Assembly (NCBI RefSeq): GCF_900115265.1
Contig: NZ_FOVU01000011.1
Coordinates: forward strand, 114,242 to 178,241
Source: Bradyrhizobium sp. Ghvi
Lineage (GTDB): Bacteria; Pseudomonadota; Alphaproteobacteria; Rhizobiales; Xanthobacteraceae
Length of the DNA stretch: 64,000 nucleotides
Reading direction: 5' to 3'
The notes beneath the pieces were generated by a model. It was not told the DNA's origin. It did not search any database and was given only the letters and a program-made list of their open reading frames with translations. Position 1 is the first letter of the stretch, and each line of letters opens with the position of its first letter. Below, one piece after another: positions 1 through 8,211 of this stretch. The translations under genes and the position numbers were made by a program.

Positions 1-1
1 C

Positions 2-787
2 GAGGAGGCCGTGAAGGTCATCGCGATCGTGCTGGTCTCCTCGACCAAGCGGCGGACCTTCGCCAACCCGATGGACACCGTGGTCTATGGCGCTGCCGTC
101 GGCCTGGGCTTTGCGGCTTACGAAAACCTCGCTTATCTGGTGCAGCACGCCGAGATGTGGCGGTCGCTGGCGGCACTGCGCAGCGTGCTCACCGTCCCGT
201 TCCACGGCGCGCTCGGCATCATCGCTGGAGCCTATCTGACGATTGCGCGCGCCGGCACGGCGCTGGGTGCGAACCGCCATCACCGCGACTGGGCCCGCCT
301 CTCCAGCCGGCTGCTGATCTTCGCGGGCCCACTGGCGCTGCATTCGGCCTTCGACTTCCCGCTGCTCGCCCTGCAAAAGATGCCGGATCTCGATCCGACG
401 CTGCGGATGTGGCTGGGCGGCGCTAGCCTGCTGATCGGCTTCAGCTCGATCGCCTTTGCCATCCGCCTGGTGCGCCGCGTCGCGCGTCACCACGCGCCGC
501 GGACCGATATCGCGCGGGAAAGGCTTAGCCAATTGCGGCGAATGTGGGCGTTGCTGCTCGCCGGCGGCGGCATCGGCTTCCTTGGTCTCGCCTTCGTGCT
601 GACCTCGATCCACCACTGGCTCATCAACCCCGAGCGCAATTTGACGCTGGCATTGATCCCGATAGGCTTCGTCTCGATCCTGCTCGGCCTTGCGCTCCTG
701 GTCGTCACGACCGCGATCTACATTCTCGGCCGCAATCGCATCCGCACCACTGGGGAAGGATTTTCGTCAGCGCACGGCAGCGGTTGA
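2..787 (+). CDS. PrsW-family intramembrane metalloprotease, 5' partial
   Basis: The gene enters from the left edge, so its N-terminus is missing. The first complete codons read E-E-A-V-K, which matches the EExxK motif of PrsW/CPBP-like membrane proteases; PrsW of Bacillus cleaves an anti-sigma factor. A second family motif, GFAAYENLAYL, follows at about residue 36. At least five hydrophobic segments are visible. An apparent GTG start at position 11 lies inside the motif and is unlikely to be the true start. The substrate is unknown. An HdeD-like membrane gene follows after about 70 nt. Confidence 0.72.
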   Translation, partial: EEAVKVIAIVLVSSTKRRTFANPMDTVVYGAAVGLGFAAYENLAYLVQHAEMWRSLAALRSVLTVPFHGALGIIAGAYLTIARAGTALGANRHHRDWARLSSRLLIFAGPLALHSAFDFPLLALQKMPDLDPTLRMWLGGASLLIGFSSIAFAIRLVRRVARHHAPRTDIARERLSQLRRMWALLLAGGGIGFLGLAFVLTSIHHWLINPERNLTLALIPIGFVSILLGLALLVVTTAIYILGRNRIRTTGEGFSSAHGSG

Positions 788-856
788 TCCACGGCATGGC
801 AACCGCAGTGTGCGCACGCTAGATTGAACGCACACATTTCGATCCGGAGTCTGGTC

Positions 857-1435
857 ATGACATCGCCTGAAGATTTTTCACGGCTGCAATCTGCGATGAG
901 CCAGACAGTGAAGGCGCATTGGAAAGCCTTCCTGTTCGAGGGCATTTTGCTCGCCATCCTCGGTGTTGCCGCGCTGATCCTGCCGCCGCTCGCAAGCCTG
1001 GCGACCGCGATCTTCCTGGGCTGGATGTTTCTGGTCAGCGGCATCGGCGGACTGATCGCAACCTATTGGGCGCGCCACGCACCGGGCTTCTGGTGGTCGC
1101 TGGTCTCGGCGGCCCTTGCAACGCTGACCGGCATGCTCCTCCTGGCTCGCCCGATGCAGGCCGTGCTGACGCTGACCATCGTGCTCGGCGCCTATTTCCT
1201 CGCCGAGGGCGTCACCACCATCATGTATGCGCTCGAGCACCGTCGCGAGCTCAGCGGCCGCTGGTCGTGGCTCCTGATCTCGGGCCTCGTCGACATCGCG
1301 ATTGCGTTCATGGTGATCATGGGACTGCCGAGCTCGGCGGAATGGGCCATCGGCGTGCTCGTCGGTATCAATCTGCTGTTCGGCGGCGCCACCATGATCG
1401 GCATGGCCCTGGCCGCGCGCAAAAGCAACAGTTGA
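857..1435 (+). CDS. HdeD-family (DUF308) membrane protein
   Basis: The 192-residue protein is almost entirely hydrophobic, with about six membrane segments in the paired arrangement typical of HdeD/DUF308 proteins. In enterobacteria HdeD supports acid resistance at high cell density; a role here is only inferred. The ATG at 857 is preceded by GGAG with 7-nt spacing. A TTG 33 nt upstream is possible but has no better ribosome site. A perfect 22-bp palindrome covers the stop codon. Confidence 0.75.
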   Translation: MTSPEDFSRLQSAMSQTVKAHWKAFLFEGILLAILGVAALILPPLASLATAIFLGWMFLVSGIGGLIATYWARHAPGFWWSLVSAALATLTGMLLLARPMQAVLTLTIVLGAYFLAEGVTTIMYALEHRRELSGRWSWLLISGLVDIAIAFMVIMGLPSSAEWAIGVLVGINLLFGGATMIGMALAARKSNS

Positions 1436-1454
1436 GGTGCTCCGGAGCACCTCA
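1433..1454. terminator. perfect 22-bp palindrome over the HdeD stop codon
   Basis: Positions 1433-1454 are a perfect inverted repeat with no spacer, and its first three bases are the TGA stop of the HdeD-like gene. No T-run follows, so it is not a standard intrinsic terminator. It could stabilise or end the upstream transcript, or be a protein-binding site just before the leader promoter at 1468. Confidence 0.4.
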
Positions 1455-1467
1455 CGCCGATTGGGGG

Positions 1468-1496
1468 GTGACAAGGCGCCAATGGCGCGCTATATC
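1468..1496 (+). promoter_or_regulatory. predicted promoter of the aromatic leader and DAHP synthase
   Basis: A -35-like GTGACA (1468-1473), a 17-nt spacer and a -10-like TATATC (1491-1496) precede the leader ATG at 1504 by 7 nt. Transcription should therefore start at or within a base or two of the A of the ATG, giving a leaderless leader-peptide mRNA. The same geometry occurs before the Arg-rich leader at 42487. Confidence 0.6.
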
Positions 1497-1503
1497 GGCT
1501 GCC

Positions 1504-1584
1504 ATGATCACCGTCGCCACCAGCTATTTTTGGTACTTTAGCTACGACAGCTCGCTGGCGGCAGGAGGATCGCGCTCAATCTGA
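1504..1584 (+). CDS. aromatic amino acid leader peptide (attenuator ORF), 26 aa
   Basis: This 26-residue reading frame contains Y-F-W-Y-F-S-Y at codons 8-14 (1525-1545), an extreme run of aromatic residues placed directly upstream of a DAHP synthase gene, the first enzyme of aromatic biosynthesis. It has no Shine-Dalgarno but starts about 7 nt after a -10 box. The RNA around it forms mutually exclusive pairings ending in an intrinsic terminator at 1608-1632. By analogy with trp and phe leaders, stalling on scarce charged tRNA for Tyr, Phe or Trp should favour read-through. The function is inferred; the sequence pattern is direct. Confidence 0.8.
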   Translation: MITVATSYFWYFSYDSSLAAGGSRSI

Positions 1585-1632
1585 AATATTGAAGCAAACG
1601 TCCGAACAGCCGCCAGACCTGGCGGCTTTTTT
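1516..1632 (+). terminator. attenuator: protector, antiterminator and terminator stems
   Basis: Three alternative pairings are visible. Segment 1 (1516-1524) pairs with segment 2 (1554-1562) over 8 of 9 positions. Segment 2 (1555-1562) pairs perfectly with segment 3 (1609-1616). Segment 3 (1608-1615) pairs perfectly with segment 4 (1620-1627), an 8-bp GC-rich stem with loop GACC followed by five T residues. A ribosome stalled at codons 8-14 would cover segment 1, free segment 2, and so prevent the terminator. This is the classic amino-acid attenuation layout. Confidence 0.8.
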
Positions 1633-1669
1633 ATTGGCCGGCAGGTCCTCAAAATGACAGGAGCCCGCC

Positions 1670-2755
1670 GTGCTGAGCACGACTGATGATCTTCGTATCC
1701 GCGAACTGAAAGAGCTGAGCACGCCTGAGGATGTGATGCGGGAAGTCCCGCGCACCCTCACGGCCACCCGCGTGGTGATGGCAGCCCGTAACGCCATTCA
1801 CGCCATTCTCAATGGCCAGGACGACCGGCTTTTGGTCGTGGTCGGCCCCTGTTCGGTGCATGATCCCAGGGCTGCGCTCGACTACGCCGAGCGTCTTGCC
1901 AAATTGCGCGAGGATCTCGCCGATCAGCTCGAGATCGTGATGCGGGTCTATTTCGAGAAGCCTCGCACCACGGTCGGCTGGAAGGGCCTCATCAACGATC
2001 CCGATCTCGACGGCAGCTTCGACATCAACAAAGGCCTGCGGCTCGCGCGCAACGTGCTGTCAGCCATCAACAATCTCGGCCTGCCCGCCGGCACCGAATT
2101 CCTGGACATGACGACGCCGCAATACATTGCGGATCTCGTCTCCTGGGCCGCGATCGGCGCGCGCACGACCGAAAGCCAGATTCACCGCGAGCTGGCTTCG
2201 GGGCTGTCCTGCCCGGTCGGCTTCAAGAACGGCACCGATGGCAATGTTCGTATCGCCGCGGATGCGGTGAAGTCGGCCTCGCATCCGCATCATTTCATGG
2301 CTGTCACAAAACTCGGCCGCTCAGCGATCGCCTCGACCGCGGGCAATGGGGACTGTCACATCATCCTGCGCGGCGGAGCTAAGCCGAACTTCGACGCGGC
2401 GAGCGTCGCGGCGGCCTGCAACGAGCTCGCAAAATCCGGCGTCGCGCCGCTGGTGATGGTGGATGCAAGCCATGCCAATTCGAGCAAGAAGCCGGAGAAC
2501 CAGCCGCTGGTCAGTGCTGACATCGCGGGCCAGATCTCCGGCGGCGAGAACCGCATCATGGGTGTGATGATCGAGAGCAACCTCGTCGCCGGCCGCCAGG
2601 ATGTCGTGGCGGGCAAGCCGCTCGTGTACGGCCAGAGCATCACCGATGGATGCATCGATTGGGCGACCACTGCAGGCGTGCTCGAGCAGCTCGCCGATTC
2701 CGTCGAGATCCGTCGCAACGCCGCGCGCGCCGGACGACACGAGCGCTCTGCATAG
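1670..2755 (+). CDS. aroG: 3-deoxy-7-phosphoheptulonate synthase (DAHP synthase, class I)
   Basis: The 361-residue enzyme condenses phosphoenolpyruvate and erythrose 4-phosphate, the entry step of the shikimate pathway. Class I (AroF/G/H) signatures are clear: VVGPCSVHD near residue 61, RVYFEKPRTTVGWKG near 90, AGTEFLD, GARTTESQ, GFKNGTDG, and DASHANSSKKPENQ near 265. The length is normal for the family. The start is a GTG preceded by AGGAG with 6-nt spacing. A Tyr/Phe/Trp leader and attenuator precede it. Which aromatic amino acid inhibits the enzyme cannot be told from sequence here, so aroF would be an equally valid symbol. Confidence 0.92.
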   Translation: MLSTTDDLRIRELKELSTPEDVMREVPRTLTATRVVMAARNAIHAILNGQDDRLLVVVGPCSVHDPRAALDYAERLAKLREDLADQLEIVMRVYFEKPRTTVGWKGLINDPDLDGSFDINKGLRLARNVLSAINNLGLPAGTEFLDMTTPQYIADLVSWAAIGARTTESQIHRELASGLSCPVGFKNGTDGNVRIAADAVKSASHPHHFMAVTKLGRSAIASTAGNGDCHIILRGGAKPNFDAASVAAACNELAKSGVAPLVMVDASHANSSKKPENQPLVSADIAGQISGGENRIMGVMIESNLVAGRQDVVAGKPLVYGQSITDGCIDWATTAGVLEQLADSVEIRRNAARAGRHERSA

Positions 2756-2770
2756 AACGGGGTCAAAGGG

Positions 2771-2800
2771 GGGCGGGGCGATGCTGTTCGCGCCCTGCCC
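2771..2800. terminator. 10-bp hairpin after DAHP synthase
   Basis: Arms 2771-2780 and 2791-2800 form ten pairs, one of them G-U, around a 10-nt loop, 15 nt after the aroG stop and before the convergent gene ending at 2825. There is no T-tract, so the termination role is uncertain. Confidence 0.35.
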
Positions 2801-2824
2801 GTCGCTCCGAATTCGCGCTCTGGT

Positions 2825-3076
2825 CTAGCAGCCGCGGCAGATGCTCTTGATCTTCTTGTCGAGCAGAGCGTCTTCCTTGTTCACGGGATTGTTCGGATCG
2901 CTCAGAGTCTTTTCGCTCGGCACATCGCCCGCGCGCGGCTGGCGATGACCGACAGGCGCCTGCGGCACCGTTCCCGACGTGGCCCCGCCCGAGGGCGATC
3001 CCTTGGTGGCGGGTTGGGCAATCGCCATACCGCCGAGCAAGACCACGAGCGATGCTGCCACCATGATCTTCTTCAT
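2825..3076 (-). CDS. small secreted protein of unknown function
   Basis: The 83-residue product begins with a clear signal peptide (MKKIMVAASLVVLLGGMAIAQ). A Gly/Pro/Ser-rich low-complexity stretch follows, then a charged C-terminus ending in C-R-G-C. The ATG at 3076 has GGAGG at 7-nt spacing, which decides the start over an upstream in-frame one. It probably acts in the periplasm. No family was recognised. It lies just downstream of epmB on the same strand. Confidence 0.65.
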   Translation of the reverse strand: MKKIMVAASLVVLLGGMAIAQPATKGSPSGGATSGTVPQAPVGHRQPRAGDVPSEKTLSDPNNPVNKEDALLDKKIKSICRGC

Positions 3077-3121
3077 GTTCGATCCTCCATTCCTCAAGCC
3101 CGACGTGTCCTCCGCGACCAT

Positions 3122-4216
3122 TCAGGTCTCGGGCGGATAGAGATGAACGTCGCCGCAATAATCGATGATACGATAGCGCGTTTCGGTCACCGCATCACCG
3201 CCATCGGCTGCGGTATTTTGTGCCGCCAACACATAATTCGGCCCCACCGGGGATTTGCCGGCGCCGCCGGGGATATCGATCACGTATTCCGGCTGACACA
3301 GTCCTGACACCCGTCCACGCAGCTCCCGCATCAAGTCCTGCCCATGCGCCAGGGTCGTTCGCAGATGCGCGGTACCCGGCGCGAGATCGCCATGATGCAG
3401 GTAGTACGGCTTGATGCGGCACTCGACGAAAGCCCGCATCAAATCCGACAAAGCCGTGGCGCTGTCATTGACGCCGCGCAACAGCACCGACTGGCTCACC
3501 ATGGGAATGCCGGCATCGACCAGTTGCGCGCAGGCGGCGCGGGCCGGCCCCGTCAGCTCGCGCGCATGGTTGGCATGCAGCGCGACCCAGGTGGTGGCGC
3601 CCTCGACTTTCAGCGCAGCCACCATCTCGTCAGAGATGCGCGAGGGTTCAGCCACAGGCACGCGGGTGTGAAGACGGATGATCTTGACGTGTTCGATCGC
3701 AGCGAGATCAGCCATGATCTCGCTCATCCGACGTGGCGACAGCATCAGGGGATCCCCTCCGGTCAGGATCACCTCCCAGATCTCGCTATGCGCGCGGATG
3801 TAGTCGATCGCCGCGCGATAGGCGCCGTCCGAGAGTGCGTTCTCGTTGCCGGGGCCCACCATCTCGCGGCGGAAACAGAAACGGCAGTAGACCGCGCAGA
3901 CGTGAACGAGCTTGAACAGCACACGGTCGGGATAACGATGCACGATCCCTGGAACCGGCGAATGCGGATGATCTCCGATCGGATCGGCGTCCTCGCCCGG
4001 TTGCATCTCGAGCTCCGCGGCCGTCGGAACGAACTGACGGGCAATGGGGTCGTCGGGATCCGAGGTGTCGATCAGTTCGACCAGCGCAGGCGTGATCGCA
4101 ACCGCATAACGCGCAGCAACTCGCTCGAGCGCGGGCAGTGAAGTCGCGGGCGCGAGGTCCGTGGCTACGAGTTCGGCCGGCTCACGCAATGTTCGTGCAA
4201 GATTGGTTTTCGTCAT
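3122..4216 (-). CDS. epmB: EF-P beta-lysylation protein EpmB (radical SAM lysine 2,3-aminomutase family)
   Basis: The 364-residue protein carries the radical SAM cluster motif CAVYCRFC (CxxxCxxC) near residue 108 and the downstream LTGGDPL motif of the KamA family. EpmB converts (S)-alpha-lysine to (R)-beta-lysine, which EpmA then attaches to elongation factor P. Its ATG overlaps the epmA stop codon (ATGA), suggesting translational coupling, and efp lies just beyond epmA on the other strand. This context favours EpmB over a catabolic lysine 2,3-aminomutase. The length is close to E. coli EpmB and shorter than clostridial KamA. Confidence 0.88.
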   Translation of the reverse strand: MTKTNLARTLREPAELVATDLAPATSLPALERVAARYAVAITPALVELIDTSDPDDPIARQFVPTAAELEMQPGEDADPIGDHPHSPVPGIVHRYPDRVLFKLVHVCAVYCRFCFRREMVGPGNENALSDGAYRAAIDYIRAHSEIWEVILTGGDPLMLSPRRMSEIMADLAAIEHVKIIRLHTRVPVAEPSRISDEMVAALKVEGATTWVALHANHARELTGPARAACAQLVDAGIPMVSQSVLLRGVNDSATALSDLMRAFVECRIKPYYLHHGDLAPGTAHLRTTLAHGQDLMRELRGRVSGLCQPEYVIDIPGGAGKSPVGPNYVLAAQNTAADGGDAVTETRYRIIDYCGDVHLYPPET

Positions 4217-5265
4217 CTCTCACCCGCAGGCGGCGTCCACACCACCTGATCGATCCGTGTTGCGCCGCTTGCCAGCATCACCAGCCGGTCGAACCCGAGC
4301 GCGACGCCACTCGCCTCCGGCATGGCGGCGACCGCGGCCAAAAAGTCCTCGTCCAGCGGATAGGTCTCGCCGTAGCGGCGCTGCTTCTCCGTCATGGCCT
4401 CCATGAAGCGCTTGCGCTGCTCCTCGGCGTCGGTGAGTTCGCCAAAGCCGTTGGCGAGCTCGACGCCGCAGGCGTAGACCTCGAACCGCTCGGCGACCCT
4501 GGGATCGCCAGCCTTCACCCGCGCCAGCGCCGCCTCGGGAGATGGGTATTCGAACAGAATGGTCAAACGCCCCTGCCCCAGATGCGGCTCGACATGCTCG
4601 ACCAGGACCTTGCTGAAAATGTCTGACCAGGTGTCGTCCTCGGCGATACGGACCTTACCGCCGGCCGCCTGGGCGAGCGCGTCACGGTTACCCTCGTTGC
4701 CCGAGATTGTCGACAGCAGGTCGATCCCGGCGAACCGGCCGAAGGCGCCCGCAACAGTCAGCAGTTCCGGTTCGGCGAAGGGGTCGGCGGTCCGGCCTCG
4801 GAACGAGAAAGTCCCGATCCCGGTAGCCTGCGCGGCCGTCGCGATGACGACCACGGTGTCGGCCATGATGGCATCATAGGGGGTGTCGGCCCGGTACCAC
4901 TCGAGCATGGTGAATTCGGGCAGATGCAGGTCGCCGCGCTCACGGTCACGGAAGACCCGGGCGAATTCGAAAATCCGCTCTTCCCCGGCTGCCAGCAGCT
5001 TCTTGCAGGCGAATTCGGGCGAGGTCCGCAAATACCGGCTGGCACGGCTGCCGTCCGGCCGCATGATCTCGGTCCGGGGCGCGTGCAGATGGGTCTCGTT
5101 GCCGGGAGAGACCTGGAGCACGGAAGTTTCGACCTCGACGAAACCCTGCTCGGCGAAAAAGCCCCTGATAGCCCCGCTAATGGCGCCCCTGGCCTGAAGG
5201 AAGGGCCGCCGGTCGAGGTGCCTTCCGGGTGACCAGAACGGCGAGATCGGCTTGTCCCCAGCCAT
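4213..5265 (-). CDS. epmA: EF-P--(R)-beta-lysine ligase EpmA (GenX/PoxA)
   Basis: The 350-residue class II lysyl-tRNA synthetase paralogue lacks the N-terminal anticodon-binding domain, as EpmA does. Motif 2 is visible (FRDRERGDLHLPEF, about residue 108) and motif 3 near the C-terminus (GVALGFDRLVMLASG). It adenylates beta-lysine and transfers it to a conserved lysine of EF-P. The frame stays open far upstream, but the ATG at 5265 begins the recognisable family sequence. It is divergent from efp and overlaps epmB by 4 nt. Confidence 0.88.
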   Translation of the reverse strand: MAGDKPISPFWSPGRHLDRRPFLQARGAISGAIRGFFAEQGFVEVETSVLQVSPGNETHLHAPRTEIMRPDGSRASRYLRTSPEFACKKLLAAGEERIFEFARVFRDRERGDLHLPEFTMLEWYRADTPYDAIMADTVVVIATAAQATGIGTFSFRGRTADPFAEPELLTVAGAFGRFAGIDLLSTISGNEGNRDALAQAAGGKVRIAEDDTWSDIFSKVLVEHVEPHLGQGRLTILFEYPSPEAALARVKAGDPRVAERFEVYACGVELANGFGELTDAEEQRKRFMEAMTEKQRRYGETYPLDEDFLAAVAAMPEASGVALGFDRLVMLASGATRIDQVVWTPPAGER

Positions 5266-5427
5266 TAACCGACCGCCCCGCCAGCCAGCAAAGTGCTGGC
5301 ATCCAACGGCAAAATCAGTATGTTGCGGCCCGAAACGGGCGCCGAGGTCTGATTTGAGGCCCCAAGTCCCCCATCGATTTGACCACGTCCTGGCCGGTGC
5401 CGGGCCAAGCAAGCAGGAAATATAGCT

Positions 5428-5994
5428 TTGAGAGTCATCGCCAGTTCTATTCGCAAGGGCAACGTGATCGAGCAAGACGGCAAGCTCTATGTCGTCGTGA
5501 GCGCCGAGAACATCCATCCCGGCAAGGGTACTCCGGTCAGCCAGATCGAAATGCGCCGAATCTCGGATGGGGTAAAGATCTCCGAACGCTACAAGACCAC
5601 CGATCAGGTCGAAAAGGCCACGATCGAAGAGCGCAACTACACCTTTCTGTATGAAGATGGCGACGGCTTCCACTTTATGAACCCCGAGACCTACGATCAG
5701 GTTCAGGTGTCCAAGGACGTCGTCGGCGACGCTGCCGCGTATCTTCAGCCAGATATGACCGTCAAGCTGTCGTTGCACGACGTCAACGTCGTCTCGCTCG
5801 CGTTGCCGCAGCGCGTGACATTGGAAGTGGTCGAGACTGAGCCCGTGACCAAGGGCCAGACCGCTTCTTCCTCCTACAAGCCGGCTGTGCTCTCGAATGG
5901 CGTCCGCACCACCGTGCCGCCGCACATCTCGGTCGGCACCCGTATCGTGGTGATGACCGAAGACGGCTCCTACTCCGAGCGCGCCAAGGACTAA
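5428..5994 (+). CDS. efp: translation elongation factor P
   Basis: The 188-residue protein is the exact family length. It relieves ribosome stalling at polyproline. The modification loop reads H-P-G-K-G-T-P, with Lys33 at the position of E. coli Lys34, the beta-lysylation site. All three domains are present. The start codon is TTG, supported by AGGAA 8 nt upstream and by the MRVIASSIRKGN start typical of rhizobial EF-P. The enzymes that modify it, epmA and epmB, are transcribed divergently from the same 160-bp region. Confidence 0.95.
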   Translation: MRVIASSIRKGNVIEQDGKLYVVVSAENIHPGKGTPVSQIEMRRISDGVKISERYKTTDQVEKATIEERNYTFLYEDGDGFHFMNPETYDQVQVSKDVVGDAAAYLQPDMTVKLSLHDVNVVSLALPQRVTLEVVETEPVTKGQTASSSYKPAVLSNGVRTTVPPHISVGTRIVVMTEDGSYSERAKD

Positions 5995-6012
5995 GCCTAG
6001 GAATCAAAGCAG

Positions 6013-7632
6013 GTGCCGCCGGGGGGCGAGACAGTGGTTGGGAACAGGTTCCGCTTCGTCTCGCTGCTCCTGGCGTCGCTGTCGCTGTTGGTCATCACTC
6101 CGCTGGCTGCGGACGAAATCCGCAGCCCGTCGCTCACGGCTCTGCGCGTCGATTGGCGAGCAGCGCTCGACCAGCTCCGCACCGAGATCAATAGCCGCCC
6201 CCAGGTCGCAGCGGATTTCACCTTCGTGCCGCGTCGTTCGGTGGCGCGCTTCGATCCCCGCGCAGTGCCGGCACTCGTGCAGCTCAACGCGGTTTCCTCG
6301 CGATTTTTCACCGGCATTACCCGCAGCTCGGTTCCCGTGCTCTTGCCGTTCGATGCCGCCGCCTATCTCGAGGCGCAACGCAGTAGCGCTGCGGGCACGA
6401 CGCTCGCCCTGTCGCGCTACCAGGCCGATTTCAATCCCGTCGACCTGTTCGACGCCGGCCCTGCCGGCTACAGCGCCACGTTTTCACTCGAGCCTGGCGC
6501 CGGCGACGGCATGCCGACACGCATCTTCGCAAAACCAGTCGAGGTTCAGATCACGGGATCGGCACTGGTCTACGACATCGCCGATCCCAGCGGCGGCAAG
6601 GGTGAGCCGGTCAAGCCGCTTGCGACCATCTATCCGGATCTGCGCAGGTTCATCCGTGAGGGTTATCTGCGCTATGCCTTCACGCGGTTCGGCGCCGCTT
6701 ATGTGGTGTCGATCCAATGCCTGGACAGCGTCGCAAAGCCGCGGCGACTTGCCTGCAAGGAGGCCTACCCTGTTGCCGAGCGTTTCCTGAAGGCGCTGCA
6801 CGTCACTGGCGGCCAGCGCATGCGGCCGCTCATGGACGTTGCCTCCGAATTGATCGATCGTCCCGCCGACCGGTCGACGGATTTCAGCTACCGGCCGAGC
6901 GGCGACATCATCCCCAATACCGGCTATCGCAAACAGGGCGGCCACCCCGACGTGATGGCCTACGCGCAGGTCCGCTTTCCGCTCGAGAAGGCGCCGGCCT
7001 TCGTACATTCGCAATCCTACGCCAAGCGCGACAAGGTCGACGGGCCGACCGCCTATCCCTGGCGTGACAATTTCTGCGAGTCGCGCAGCTTCGAGGTGTG
7101 GCAGTGCGCCGGCGGCTATGGCCACCAGGGCGAGGACATCCGGGCCGCGGAGTGCCCCGGTGATAGTCACGAACCCTGCGATCCCAAGCAGCGCGGAGTC
7201 GTTGCGGTACGCGACGCTGTCGTGATCCGCACGCCCAGCGATCAGGCAGTGACGCTCGAGGTCAACAGCCGGACCGAGCACATCCGCTTTCGCTATATGC
7301 ACATGAACCCGCATGCGTTGAACGCCGACGGCGTGCTCAATGGCCGCAACGTCACCGAAGGCGAAAAGATCGGCGTGGTCTCGAACTACCTCGATCATCC
7401 CGCCGGCACTTCGATGCATCTGCATTTCGACGTCCAGGTGTTCACCCGAGACGGCTGGATCTGGGTCAGTCCCTACACCACGCTGGTCTCGGCTTACGAG
7501 CGTCTGATCCGCGCCCGCGGTCGCGAGATCGGCCCGGAGGTCGCAAGCACCCCGCAGCCGGTCGCCCATGCGCTGCCCGAGGATGTGGTCAAGCCGGATC
7601 TGCGCGAGGGATCGAGCGGCGAAGAGAATTGA
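6013..7632 (+). CDS. M23-family metallopeptidase, periplasmic
   Basis: The 539-residue protein has a signal peptide (RFVSLLLASLSLLVITPLAADE). A long N-terminal region of unknown fold is followed by a LytM/M23 domain. The zinc motifs are visible as HQGED (HxxxD, about residue 370) and MHLHFD (HxH, about residue 468). M23 enzymes cut peptidoglycan cross-links; the exact substrate is unknown. The start is a GTG with AGGAA 9 nt upstream. Another GTG at 6034, preceded by a G-run, is possible and would leave the signal peptide nearer the N-terminus. It follows efp by 18 nt and may be co-transcribed. Confidence 0.78.
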   Translation: MPPGGETVVGNRFRFVSLLLASLSLLVITPLAADEIRSPSLTALRVDWRAALDQLRTEINSRPQVAADFTFVPRRSVARFDPRAVPALVQLNAVSSRFFTGITRSSVPVLLPFDAAAYLEAQRSSAAGTTLALSRYQADFNPVDLFDAGPAGYSATFSLEPGAGDGMPTRIFAKPVEVQITGSALVYDIADPSGGKGEPVKPLATIYPDLRRFIREGYLRYAFTRFGAAYVVSIQCLDSVAKPRRLACKEAYPVAERFLKALHVTGGQRMRPLMDVASELIDRPADRSTDFSYRPSGDIIPNTGYRKQGGHPDVMAYAQVRFPLEKAPAFVHSQSYAKRDKVDGPTAYPWRDNFCESRSFEVWQCAGGYGHQGEDIRAAECPGDSHEPCDPKQRGVVAVRDAVVIRTPSDQAVTLEVNSRTEHIRFRYMHMNPHALNADGVLNGRNVTEGEKIGVVSNYLDHPAGTSMHLHFDVQVFTRDGWIWVSPYTTLVSAYERLIRARGREIGPEVASTPQPVAHALPEDVVKPDLREGSSGEEN

Positions 7633-7692
7633 GGCGGACAATGCGATGGTAAGCCCGGATGAGCTACGCAACATCCGGGACACCGATGTCGA

Positions 7693-8196
7693 CTATTCCA
7701 GATAGGTCGTCAGCTGCGCGCCCTCATCGGCCACGAACACGGCAATCAGTTCGGCAGGCTCCGTGGTGCTGGCATTGGCCGAGATCAGATGCGTGGCGCC
7801 AGGCGGCTCGAAAAAAGACTGGCCGACACCAAACGTCTCGACGGGGCCGCCGCCGAGCTGGGAGCGGATCTCGCCTTTTGTGATGTAAGCAGTCACCGAG
7901 CCGGCATGCCGGTGCGGCCGCGAAAACCCGCCTGGGCCATAGAACACGCGCACGACGGTGACACGCTTTCCCGGCACATTGGGCAGCGGATAGGAAGCGA
8001 TCGGCTCGACCTTGTCGAGCGGCGAGCTTTCCGCGGCCGTGGCGCACAGTGGCGCGAGTGCGCCCGTGACGGTGTCCATCGTCACGGGCAGCGCCTTGCC
8101 GATCGCGAGCGCGAAGGCCAGCCCGCCAACAACAGCAAGCGCCACAGAGCGCAACGGCATGGGGCGCAGCGGCGTAGCCAAATTCATGGCAGTCAT
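7693..8196 (-). CDS. cupin-domain protein with N-terminal membrane anchor or signal
   Basis: The 167-residue protein starts with a hydrophobic stretch (residues 15-36) and carries a single cupin barrel with metal-ligand-like PHRHAG and PPGATH motifs near residues 95 and 133. The substrate is unknown. The start at 8196 has GGGAGG 5 nt upstream. It lies 15 nt after an AhpD-like gene, so the two probably form an operon read away from a MarR-type regulator. A role in handling an oxidised or reactive small molecule is inferred from these neighbours. Confidence 0.72.
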   Translation of the reverse strand: MTAMNLATPLRPMPLRSVALAVVGGLAFALAIGKALPVTMDTVTGALAPLCATAAESSPLDKVEPIASYPLPNVPGKRVTVVRVFYGPGGFSRPHRHAGSVTAYITKGEIRSQLGGGPVETFGVGQSFFEPPGATHLISANASTTEPAELIAVFVADEGAQLTTYLE

Positions 8197-8211
8197 GACA
8201 ACCTCCCTTGC

